Source: JALOLV01 sp046295175 (GTDB taxonomy: Bacteria > Bacteroidota > Bacteroidia > Cytophagales > Spirosomataceae). From it: a stretch of 64,000 bases of DNA. The position numbers and the translations under genes were made by a program. Every line of letters starts with the position of its first letter. Position 1 is the first letter of the stretch. The stretch lies in contig JBKBNY010000013.1 of NCBI GenBank assembly GCA_046295175.1, positions 70,862 through 134,861 on the forward strand, read 5' to 3'. Positions 44,340-52,186 of this stretch are shown piece by piece. The notes under the pieces were generated by a model. The model was given only the letters and a program-made list of their open reading frames with translations, was not told the origin of the DNA and did no database searches.

Positions 44340-44630
44340 ATGCCTACCCTTGACCGTAGTAAGTTCAAATATAACGCTAAAGTTTTTGAAAAAACTTGTT
44401 TGTATTGTGGTACTGCCTATTTCGCCAATCGCTCGACGGCTAAATATTGTTCTTCGACCTGTAAAGGCTATGCTAATCAAGCCAAAAGTCTTAATGAAGC
44501 AGCTCCGTGGAATGAGGAGGACCGCACCGTTGATGCTTTACTTTCGCAAGTAGCCTACTTGAAAGGACAATTACAGCACTATGTCCATGAAAATGATGAA
44601 TTGAAGAGAATCATTAAGAGTTTTCAGTAA
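44340..44630 (+). CDS. Small zinc-ribbon protein with C-terminal coiled coil
   Basis: 96 residues with a four-cysteine zinc knuckle (CLYCGTAYFANRSTAKYCSSTC: Cys 20, 23, 37 and 41 by count) and a helical C-terminus ending NDELKRIIKSFQ. Such small zinc-binding proteins often bind DNA or RNA. A decayed copy of its C-terminus lies at 50055-50146, on the far side of the Argonaute operon, so the gene flanks the operon on both sides. Confidence 0.65.
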   Translation: MPTLDRSKFKYNAKVFEKTCLYCGTAYFANRSTAKYCSSTCKGYANQAKSLNEAAPWNEEDRTVDALLSQVAYLKGQLQHYVHENDELKRIIKSFQ

Positions 44631-44786
44631 GACATACTTAACCAGAGTTCTACAAATTGTTTTTTCTATTTTAAAAGTCCAATCTTTTCTTAACTATCAA
44701 AACTACTATTTTATACCATTACAATTCCCAAAAAAGATAAAACATAAGGTTTACGTTACGTACAAAAAAAATATTTCAAATTTTGC

Positions 44787-44817
44787 TTGCAATATTTAGC
44801 AACGCTTCATAAATTTG
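44787..44817 (+). promoter_or_regulatory. Promoter of the Argonaute operon
   Basis: TTG at 44787-44789 and TAAATTTG at 44810-44817, 20 bp apart, fit the Bacteroidetes -33/-7 promoter. The predicted transcript begins about 20 nt before the ATG at 44846. Confidence 0.55.
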
Positions 44818-44845
44818 CTCGACATATCAAGCAATGCTAAAAAAA

Positions 44846-45184
44846 ATGGAAAATTACGGAGACTATTTAAAAGCTCTTAGACAATCAAAAGGTTTTACTT
44901 TACGAGAAGTAGAAAAATTGGCAGATGTATCAAATGCTTATTTGAGTCAATTAGAAACCGAAAAAGTTAAGCAGCCATCACCAATCATATTAAGTAAATT
45001 GGCTGATTTATATGAAGTAAGTTATGATACCCTGATGGAAAAGGTAGGCTATCCTGTAACCAATTCCGTTACACTACCAACAGCGAAAGAAAATGTACTT
45101 GCCGCAAGAATAGGAAAGATAACAGATGATGAAGAAATAGAATTATTAGAATATCTTAAATTTATTAGAGCAAGAAAAAGATGA
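44846..45184 (+). CDS. XRE-family regulator heading the Argonaute operon
   Basis: 112 residues from the ATG at 44846 (an ATG at 44834 leaves almost no leader). The HTH_3 is complete (YLKALRQSKGFTLREVEKLADVSNAYLSQLETEKVKQPSPIILSKLADLYEVSYDTL). The C-terminal tail is acidic and helical. It overlaps the next gene by 4 bp (ATGA), so it is translated with the nuclease. It probably represses the operon; as part of the operon it could also be released by the metalloprotease-like product, as in ImmA/ImmR pairs, but that is speculation. Confidence 0.8.
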   Translation: MENYGDYLKALRQSKGFTLREVEKLADVSNAYLSQLETEKVKQPSPIILSKLADLYEVSYDTLMEKVGYPVTNSVTLPTAKENVLAARIGKITDDEEIELLEYLKFIRARKR

Positions 45185-46104
45185 TTTGGTCTATCTCCTC
45201 ATACAAAACATTTAAAAGATGCCCTCGTCAATGGTATTATAAAAATATTGTGGCGGATGGGAAGGTCAAAAATGACGCTTTTAGAGTTGAAATTACACGT
45301 TTATCGAGATTAAAGACTATAGATGCGTGGCGTGGTGAAATAGTTGACCAAATCATTAGTGATGATTTAATAAGACAAATTCGCTTTAAAAATAGAATAT
45401 CAATTGATGGTACTATTCAATTGGCTCGTAGAATTTTCGATAAGCAATTTGAAATGGAAACTGCTCCACTAAGTGAAATTAATAAACATCAATTTGGGTT
45501 TATTGATATTGAATTTGGGCGTGAAATTTCCAAAGAAAAATTAGAAAGGGCATGGGCAGATATTGAACTAGCATTAAATAATTTCATAAATAATACAGAC
45601 TTAATTACTGAATTATATGATGCTGAGTCCCTATTACCTCAACGAACCCTTACGTTGACATATGAGGGAATCGGTGTACGAGCTGTACCCGATTTGATTT
45701 CTTTTTTCAAGAATAAATCTCCTAAAATTTATGATTGGAAAGTACATTTTGAAGGAACTAATCCAAATGAAGAACAACTCATTCTATATGCTTTAGCTCT
45801 TAAAAACTGTAACCCACAAAAGGGATTTCCCGAATACTTAACCGAATATGATGTCAGTGAGATTAGACTTGCGGAGGTTCAGCTAATAGCCAATCAGTCT
45901 GGATTCACGAGAAATTACCAGGCAACTGATAATAAAATAATTGAAATGAATGAATTATTAGATTTTAGTCGGTTGCAAATGTATGGAATGTATCAACTTA
46001 AAAAATATAATGAAACCTCTGCTGGTGAGTTTGTAACAACCGCAGACCCCGACAACTGTATTAACTGTGGCTTTCAAAAACATTGTAAACAAGTGAAGTT
46101 ATGA
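45181..46104 (+). CDS. Cas4/RecB-like PD-(D/E)XK nuclease with Fe-S cysteines
   Basis: 307 residues. SYKTFKRCPRQWYY (C14) begins like Cas4 and AddB nucleases. AVPDLISF (D171) and IYDWKVHF (D185, K187) form the PD-(D/E)XK core, and DNCINCGFQKHC (C293, C296, C302) completes a four-cysteine 4Fe-4S site. Cas4-type enzymes process single-stranded DNA ends. It overlaps both neighbours by 4 bp, so it is bound to the Argonaute in dose and time. It might make guides, trim targets or act as an effector. Confidence 0.8.
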   Translation: MIWSISSYKTFKRCPRQWYYKNIVADGKVKNDAFRVEITRLSRLKTIDAWRGEIVDQIISDDLIRQIRFKNRISIDGTIQLARRIFDKQFEMETAPLSEINKHQFGFIDIEFGREISKEKLERAWADIELALNNFINNTDLITELYDAESLLPQRTLTLTYEGIGVRAVPDLISFFKNKSPKIYDWKVHFEGTNPNEEQLILYALALKNCNPQKGFPEYLTEYDVSEIRLAEVQLIANQSGFTRNYQATDNKIIEMNELLDFSRLQMYGMYQLKKYNETSAGEFVTTADPDNCINCGFQKHCKQVKL

Positions 46105-48521
46105 AAAATGAAACTAATATTTTTCCAATAGAGAATATTTCAGAACTTGAGTCTGAATATAGGCTATACGAAATTATTAATCTTTTAGATTCTGATGATT
46201 ATGAAGAGAATATCCAGTTCATAATTAAAAAATTAAGTTATAGTCTATCGCATCCTGTATTGATAATTTCTAAAAATCTTGATGGAAAAGAAAAGGATTA
46301 TTTAGTTATCAAAAATGATACAGAGATTGCTTCAAAAATACCATCTACTTTCCATATAAAAATGGGTGATGAGGTCTATTTCAAGCCAACTAATGAAGTA
46401 TTTTCTTTAAATTTTACCAACTATGATGATTCCACCAAAGAGATATGCCGCAGATTTTTGCAGTTTAGTTTAAATGGTAGTATTTCTCAAAATCCAAACC
46501 TTTGGTCTCCTGGGTCGGGAAAACCTTTTTTCTCTAAACAGCCTCTTGAAACAATAGGTGGCATTCAAGTTATCAACGGCTTCTTAGCCAGAATCGTTGA
46601 ACTTCCAAATAAGGGTTGGGGAGTAGAAGTTGCTCTCACAAAAAAATATATTTCTGAAAAACCAGTTGGGAAATATATTACTCGTGAAGAGTTTGATGAA
46701 TTACCAAAAAAAGGGAAAGATAAATGCCATTATGTGTATCATTATGGTCATAAATGGTATGAAGTTCGAATTGATGAGTATAGCGACCTTAATGCAAGTC
46801 AATATCGTTACATTCGTCCTTTGGACGGAAAAAGAGTAACCGTTTTAGAAGATTTAAGAGATTCCTTCAATGGTCGAAATATGCCACCCGAAATTGCTAA
46901 TTTACCCGATGATGTTTCATTGCTAATGTATCGAAATAATAGGAAAGAAACACGGAGAGTTCCAGCAGCATTATGTTATAGGGTTTATGATACTGATGAA
47001 ATAGGAAAATTACATGAGAAATCAATCATTGACCCTTTTCCTCGCCGAAAATTCACATATGTCGTTAAAAGAAACTATTTGAAGCAATTAAAATTTGGAC
47101 AAACCTTATTAAAAATATCGGATAAATCACTCGAACACGAAGTTCAGGTTTTTGATTTTCCTGACCAACGATTTGGAAACAATACTACTATTTCAGTTAA
47201 AAATTCTAAAGGAGCAATACCTGTTGATATTCACTCATTAGGCGTTAAAAGACAAGAGTTGTTGGGTAAGTCTGGCGTTGGATTTTACGATAATAGACCT
47301 TTTGATACTCAATACTTTTTAATACCAGAAAGCATAAATAATAGTTTTGGTCATATTTTTTTAAAAGACTTAAAAACGGCTGTTGAGAGGATGCACCCAA
47401 CAACCAATGGGTGGACTCCAAAAGTAATCACTTATGATGACCGAAATCATAAGAAATCCGTTGATTTAGCTATCGAGATTATGGGAAAGGTTGCAACAAT
47501 TAATGAGCAAGGTTATGCAACCATAATGATTCCTACAAGAAAAAACAATAAACGTCAACACGATGATTTAGCATCTATCTGTATCACTCAATGTGCTGGT
47601 AGAAGTGTTCCTTTGGTGGTATCAATAATACACATTGAAACTTTGCATAAATGTTTTCAATATGAAGAAAACAAGGGATATTCTATCAGAAATGATAAAA
47701 AGGGCCTTTATAACGGATATATTAGAGGTACTGCACTCAATAAAGTTTTGCTTAATAATGATAGAAAACCATTTGTTTTAGCAGAACCACTTAATGCAGA
47801 TTTAACTATCGGCATTGATGTGAAGAAGTCAATCGCAGGTTACATTTTTGTAGATAAAACTACTGAAAATATCCGTAAACATAGAGAAAAAAGTAAAAGC
47901 GGAGTTGCTGAAAGGCTTACATCTGAACAAGTTTGCAAAGTTTTTATTGACAACATCAAATCATTAGCTAAATATTCAGCCATCGAAAATATTGTTGTAC
48001 ATCGTGATGGTAGGGTTTTTAAAGTTGAATTAGAAGGAATGTCAAAAGCTATAAAACTACTAAAGGATGCAAATATATTACATCAAAATGCTTCACTTAC
48101 AGTTATTGAAATTCATAAAAGTTCGGTTACATCATTAAGATTGTACGAAGTTGCAAGTGATTATAATATTTTTGAAACAAAACATGATAATAATTTAGTC
48201 AAGAATCCCAAAATTGGTTCATGGCTCACTTTTAACTCAAAAGAAGGCTTTGTTGCAACCACAGGTAGAGAATTTAAACATCGTGGTACTTCAAAACCAC
48301 TATACATCAAAAGGACATTTGGAGAGATGCCTATTGAAGCCTTATTAAAAGATGTTTATTGGCTCTCAACTTTAGCTCACTCAAAGCCAGATGATTGTTC
48401 TCGTAATCCACTTACTATAAGTTATGCCGACAAACTAATCAACGATTTTGGGGGCGGCTATGATGAAGATGAATACAACGAACAAAACGCTATACAAGCA
48501 TTAAATGAAGAAGATATATGA
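46101..48521 (+). CDS. Long prokaryotic Argonaute (pAgo), apparently catalytically complete
   Basis: 806 residues, the length of long pAgos. The PIWI domain fills the C-terminus: LTIGIDVKKS (D573), an acidic finger (E604 or E609 in GVAERLTSEQ), VVHRDGRVF (D636) and the final ISYADKLI (D777) supply a DEDD tetrad. Spacing resembles Thermus Ago (D478, E512, D546, D660). TFGEMPIEALLKDVYWLSTLAHSKPDDCSRNPLT is typical PIWI end sequence. Residues 1-570 should hold N, PAZ and MID. Predicted: guide-directed cleavage of nucleic acids, probably invading DNA. Overlaps both neighbours by 4 bp. Confidence 0.88.
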   Translation: MKNETNIFPIENISELESEYRLYEIINLLDSDDYEENIQFIIKKLSYSLSHPVLIISKNLDGKEKDYLVIKNDTEIASKIPSTFHIKMGDEVYFKPTNEVFSLNFTNYDDSTKEICRRFLQFSLNGSISQNPNLWSPGSGKPFFSKQPLETIGGIQVINGFLARIVELPNKGWGVEVALTKKYISEKPVGKYITREEFDELPKKGKDKCHYVYHYGHKWYEVRIDEYSDLNASQYRYIRPLDGKRVTVLEDLRDSFNGRNMPPEIANLPDDVSLLMYRNNRKETRRVPAALCYRVYDTDEIGKLHEKSIIDPFPRRKFTYVVKRNYLKQLKFGQTLLKISDKSLEHEVQVFDFPDQRFGNNTTISVKNSKGAIPVDIHSLGVKRQELLGKSGVGFYDNRPFDTQYFLIPESINNSFGHIFLKDLKTAVERMHPTTNGWTPKVITYDDRNHKKSVDLAIEIMGKVATINEQGYATIMIPTRKNNKRQHDDLASICITQCAGRSVPLVVSIIHIETLHKCFQYEENKGYSIRNDKKGLYNGYIRGTALNKVLLNNDRKPFVLAEPLNADLTIGIDVKKSIAGYIFVDKTTENIRKHREKSKSGVAERLTSEQVCKVFIDNIKSLAKYSAIENIVVHRDGRVFKVELEGMSKAIKLLKDANILHQNASLTVIEIHKSSVTSLRLYEVASDYNIFETKHDNNLVKNPKIGSWLTFNSKEGFVATTGREFKHRGTSKPLYIKRTFGEMPIEALLKDVYWLSTLAHSKPDDCSRNPLTISYADKLINDFGGGYDEDEYNEQNAIQALNEEDI

Positions 48522-48886
48522 GCAAAATAGGACTAAATACAAATATTTATCAAGTGACGGGCAAATATCTTGGCTTGATAAACGATTTTATCGTAACTGC
48601 AAAAGTTACACCTGATAAAATTGATGAGAGAAAGAGAAAAGATATAATCGAACTTTTTAAACAGATTAATGACGGAACTAACCAAGACCCCCAAATCCAA
48701 CTTTTATCAATCATTATACAAAGAGAGTTGCGAAGTCAATCGAAAAAAAGTAAAGCTTTTTTTAAAGAAATTATTGAAGATTTAGAAAAAGAACCATCAA
48801 AGAAATCTATTGAAAATTTGGAATCCATTGCTGATGCTCTTGATGTTGAAAACTCTGGTGCATTTGCTAAAATTAAAGGAGAATAG
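48518..48886 (+). CDS. Small helical protein in the Argonaute operon, unknown
   Basis: 122 residues, acidic and basic residues mixed, mostly helical (KIDERKRKDIIELFKQIND, KKSKAFFKEIIEDLEKEP). No motif recognised. It starts inside the pAgo stop (ATGA overlap) and ends 2 bp before the metalloprotease-like gene, so it is made with the whole set. It may be a regulator, an adaptor or an inhibitor for the nuclease or protease. Confidence 0.6.
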   Translation: MSKIGLNTNIYQVTGKYLGLINDFIVTAKVTPDKIDERKRKDIIELFKQINDGTNQDPQIQLLSIIIQRELRSQSKKSKAFFKEIIEDLEKEPSKKSIENLESIADALDVENSGAFAKIKGE

Positions 48887-48888
48887 TA

Positions 48889-50028
48889 ATGAATAAATAT
48901 CTGAATGGGCTTTTGCACGAACTAATTGCAAAAGCCACGGTGTTGAAATCTAAAATCCCAGGTGCTTTCGAGTTGAATGTATATTTTGAAGCTCTTTCTA
49001 CAAAAGCAAATATTGAAATAGATGATGTAATAAACAAGGCTTTATTCTATATAACTGATTCAAGATTGAATCATGATTCAACAGTAAAACAAAAAGTTAA
49101 ATATATTAAACAACTAAACCAAAAACTTTCCATATTAGAAACTGTTGTTGTTGCTGCCCTTATGCGTAATCACGACGATGATATTTATGTAAATCAATTA
49201 GTCCGTGAGATATGTAAGGAAATCAAATATCCGATTGATAGACCTGTTGTAACCTGTCTTTCGCAGGATTCTTACCATATTTATCCACAATACAATTTAT
49301 TATGTGTACCTCTATTAGAGGCAGATTTTTTACTTCATATTCCTATTCTTTATCACGAATTAGCACATCCGATTATATCAAATGAAAACCCCAAAGTCAA
49401 GCTATTTATAGGGCAACTTGGTCAGTTTAATAGTATGGTAATTGACCACTTTGCGAAAGAAGTAAAACGAGAAGAAATGAACGACCATAGACAGGATTTT
49501 ATAGATTCTATATATTTATGGCGAGATAGTTGGACTGAAAACTGGTCAACAGAGTTTTTTTGTGATTTATTTGCTCTATATACATTAGGCCCTGCATTTG
49601 CTTGGTCATATTTACACCTAATTGTAAAAGTAAGTTCAAATGTTTTCAATTACGATATAGATTCTCACCCCCCTGATGATGCCCGAATAAAAGTTCTAAT
49701 TCATGGCTTAAATTTGATAGGCTTTAAAGATGATGCAAAAAAAATCTTAAAAAAATGGAATGACTTTATTGTAGCGATGGAATATGATAAAAAGAAAAAA
49801 GGTAGATATGATTCTGCTGTCCCAGACTTTTTTTTAGAAGATATTGCAGTTAGAGCATTACAGGGGACGAAAAACATAGGGTGTAAAATTGTAACACCAA
49901 CTGACAATGATGGCATAATGAAAAAAATGCTAAATGATGCTTGGGTAGTTTTTTGGAAAGATATGAGTAGCTTCCAAGAATGGGAAGAACAAGAGGTTAA
50001 AAAATTAAGAAATACGTTTAATAGTTAA
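48889..50028 (+). CDS. HEXXH metalloprotease-like protein of the Argonaute operon
   Basis: 379 residues. YHELAHPI gives a zinc-binding HEXXH (H156, E157, H160). Downstream E222 and D226 (STEFFCDLFALY) provide the third ligand region, and SHPPDDARI (H260) adds a motif seen in gluzincin-type peptidases. There is no signal peptide, so it acts in the cytoplasm. I do not recognise a described family with this arrangement. Substrate unknown; candidates are the XRE protein, the nuclease or a host target. Last gene before the terminator. Confidence 0.7.
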   Translation: MNKYLNGLLHELIAKATVLKSKIPGAFELNVYFEALSTKANIEIDDVINKALFYITDSRLNHDSTVKQKVKYIKQLNQKLSILETVVVAALMRNHDDDIYVNQLVREICKEIKYPIDRPVVTCLSQDSYHIYPQYNLLCVPLLEADFLLHIPILYHELAHPIISNENPKVKLFIGQLGQFNSMVIDHFAKEVKREEMNDHRQDFIDSIYLWRDSWTENWSTEFFCDLFALYTLGPAFAWSYLHLIVKVSSNVFNYDIDSHPPDDARIKVLIHGLNLIGFKDDAKKILKKWNDFIVAMEYDKKKKGRYDSAVPDFFLEDIAVRALQGTKNIGCKIVTPTDNDGIMKKMLNDAWVVFWKDMSSFQEWEEQEVKKLRNTFNS

Positions 50029-50054
50029 CGTTAAAAAATAATATTACCTAAAAA

Positions 50055-50146
50055 TCTTAAAAAATGTATTTTCCAAAACCTCAATGATGCTGTTCATTGG
50101 AATGACGAATTAAAAAGAATCATTGCACAAATAAAAAAGCCTTGAC
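50055..50146 (+). pseudogene. Remnant of a zinc-ribbon gene (relative of 44340-44630)
   Basis: Frame 50055-50146 reads KNLKKCIFQNLNDAVHWNDELKRIIAQIKKP then stop. The end VH(W)NDELKRII matches VHENDELKRII of the protein at 44340-44630. The zinc knuckle is lost apart from a KKCIF start, and there is no start codon for it. This is probably what is left of a paralogue flanking the Argonaute operon. Confidence 0.45.
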
Positions 50147-50163
50147 GCATACACGTGCAAGGC
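50139..50163 (+). terminator. Terminator-like hairpin after the Argonaute operon
   Basis: GCCTTG and CAAGGC make a 6-bp stem around a 13-nt loop that has its own short ACG/CGT pair, after an A-run. It ends the Argonaute operon or the remnant gene. Confidence 0.5.
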
Positions 50164-50290
50164 AATTCTGTATTCCTACAACTTTGGTGCGAAGTTAATA
50201 AATTTGCCTTTATCTCCACTATATTTTCTTTGTAATTATTACTCAAATTCTTCTTTTAGACTTACTTTAAATTATCGGCACTAAAATTTA

Positions 50291-50321
50291 TTTGTAGCCA
50301 AATTTTTAATTATTATATTTG
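50291..50321 (+). promoter_or_regulatory. Promoter of the AbiE/type III RM operon
   Basis: TTTG at 50291-50294 and TATATTTG at 50314-50321 are 19 bp apart and match the Bacteroidetes consensus in both boxes. The transcript would begin about 25 nt before the ATG at 50352. Confidence 0.65.
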
Positions 50322-50351
50322 TATCTAATCTTTTAGAAATTATCCAAGATA

Positions 50352-51098
50352 ATGTCCCAATATCAAATACATAACCAAGATTTAGCCGCTTTATTTACTA
50401 CTCGAACAGAAGTGGCGATGGCTGATATTGATAAGTTTTTGAAGGAAAGGTTTAAAATTAATAACAGTAAAGTAAGTTATCTCAGATATAAATTAGTAAA
50501 AGATGGCTTTCTTGAACGAACAGGCTATAAAACATATAGTATTCGTAAGAATAGAATAGTTTATGCACCAGACCTTAACGATTCAATTAAGGAAATCTTT
50601 ACAACAATCAAAGAAGCAAAACCATATCTAAATACTTGTGTCTGGCGAACTTCAATCCTAAATGAATTTACAAGGCATCAAGTCGGAAAGTTTATGATAA
50701 TGGTGGAAGTTGAACGGATTGGAATAGAAGCAGTCTTTGATGTTTTGAGAGATAAATATAGTAATGTGTTTCTAACCCCCACTGATAAGGAAATTGATTT
50801 TTATATTTCGGCATTAGATGAAGCTATCGTGATTGTCCCATTAGTTTCAGAAGCTCCAACACAAGTGATTGATGGTATTGAAACCGTAACAATCGAAAAA
50901 GTATTAGTTGATATTCTGACTGATGATAAGCTCTATCAAACATTTCAGAGTGAGCGTTCACGAATTATTCATGAAGCAAATACCAAATATATCATCAATA
51001 AAAACACCTTGCTGAGATATGCAGGAAGAAGAAAAAAGCGTGAGTTTATCGAACAAAAAATACAATCGGTAATTGCACAGGAATATATTGAGAAATAA
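50352..51098 (+). CDS. abiEi: AbiEi-like antitoxin (type IV TA, winged HTH)
   Basis: 248 residues. The N-terminus has a winged-helix pattern (VAMADIDKFLKERFKINNSKVSYLRYKLVKDGFLERTGYKTYSI), followed by a larger domain ending ANTKYIINKNTLLRYAGRRKKREFIEQ. It lies 2 bp before an AbiEii nucleotidyltransferase, the usual order for AbiE. AbiEi represses the operon and counters the toxin indirectly. Assignment depends mainly on the neighbour. Confidence 0.75.
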   Translation: MSQYQIHNQDLAALFTTRTEVAMADIDKFLKERFKINNSKVSYLRYKLVKDGFLERTGYKTYSIRKNRIVYAPDLNDSIKEIFTTIKEAKPYLNTCVWRTSILNEFTRHQVGKFMIMVEVERIGIEAVFDVLRDKYSNVFLTPTDKEIDFYISALDEAIVIVPLVSEAPTQVIDGIETVTIEKVLVDILTDDKLYQTFQSERSRIIHEANTKYIINKNTLLRYAGRRKKREFIEQKIQSVIAQEYIEK

Positions 51099-51100
51099 AT

Positions 51101-52183
51101 ATGATTGATAAAAATACAACGCTTTCGTTAGATTGGATTAGTAAAACGGCGAAGACATTCCCAAAATCTGATACATCATTAATCGAAAAGACAATTAGAG
51201 CATTGATTCTTTTGGAAGGATTAAAGAAAAGTAAGCTCAATTTTATTTTTAAAGGAGGAACAGCCTTGATGCTGATGCAACAAGAAAAACCCAAAAGGCT
51301 GTCGATTGATATTGATATTATAATTGAAGAAATTCCTCAAAACCTGAATGAAACTTTATACGAAATAGTGATTCCGCAAGGCTTTACAAGATTGGAAGGA
51401 CAAAACCGAATAACGAATTCGAGCATACAGAAAGGTCATTATAAGTTTTATTATGAGCCAATTTACTTGACGAATAGAAAAGAGGATTACATAATGCTTG
51501 ATATACTTTTTGAAGAAAATCCGTATCAAAAAGTAATCGAAACACCATTAAAATCACCCTTTATCGAGATTAACGGAGAACTATTAACAATAAATACACC
51601 TTCATTTGAAGATATTTTGGGCGATAAAATGACTGCTTTTGCACCAAATACAACGGGTATTCCATACTTCAAGAGCAATGATAGTAAGAGTATGGAAATC
51701 ATAAAGCAGTTATTCGATATAAGCAATTTATTTGAGGAAGTTTCTGACATTGAAATCATCAGAAATACTTTTACAAAATTGGCTGAGATTGAAGCAAAAT
51801 ACCGCCAACTTGACATTGTGCCTAATGATGTACTGGAAGATATGTACCAGACTGTGCTGTGTATGGCACTACGTGGGCAAGACGGAAATTGTAGATTTGA
51901 AGACCTACTAAGCGGGATTAATCAACTCAAACAGTATATTATTTCAGAAATATTTACTTTTGAGAAGGCTCTACATAGTACAGGGAAAATTGCTTATTTG
52001 AGCCGGATGATTGCTCAAAATAATCAGAGTAGCATTGAAAAGTTTGACAAACAGATAAATTTAAAAGATTTGGTCATAACACAACCACACAATACTAAAT
52101 TAAATAAACTCAAAAAAACAAATCCCGATGCCTTTTGGTATTGGTGGAAAGCAACAATAAATCAAAGAATTATCTCTCAATAA
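51101..52183 (+). CDS. abiEii: AbiEii nucleotidyltransferase toxin
   Basis: 360 residues. IFKGGTALMLM and RLSIDIDIIIE are the GGT and DxD motifs of AbiEii/AbiGii nucleotidyltransferases. These transfer a nucleotide to a host target such as tRNA to stop growth on infection. It is 2 bp after abiEi and 3 bp before the methylase gene, so it sits inside one transcript with the type III RM genes. Confidence 0.88.
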   Translation: MIDKNTTLSLDWISKTAKTFPKSDTSLIEKTIRALILLEGLKKSKLNFIFKGGTALMLMQQEKPKRLSIDIDIIIEEIPQNLNETLYEIVIPQGFTRLEGQNRITNSSIQKGHYKFYYEPIYLTNRKEDYIMLDILFEENPYQKVIETPLKSPFIEINGELLTINTPSFEDILGDKMTAFAPNTTGIPYFKSNDSKSMEIIKQLFDISNLFEEVSDIEIIRNTFTKLAEIEAKYRQLDIVPNDVLEDMYQTVLCMALRGQDGNCRFEDLLSGINQLKQYIISEIFTFEKALHSTGKIAYLSRMIAQNNQSSIEKFDKQINLKDLVITQPHNTKLNKLKKTNPDAFWYWWKATINQRIISQ

Positions 52184-52186
52184 TAT

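Noticed and set aside
44302..44553. An 83-residue frame overlapping the zinc-ribbon gene
   Set aside because: It is in another frame of 44340-44630, which has the cysteine motif, and its codons look like a shadow.
46101..48521. Reading the Argonaute as a short or inactive (long-B) pAgo
   Set aside because: Length of 806 residues and the readable DEDD residues point to a long, probably active type, although the E position (604 or 609) is not certain.
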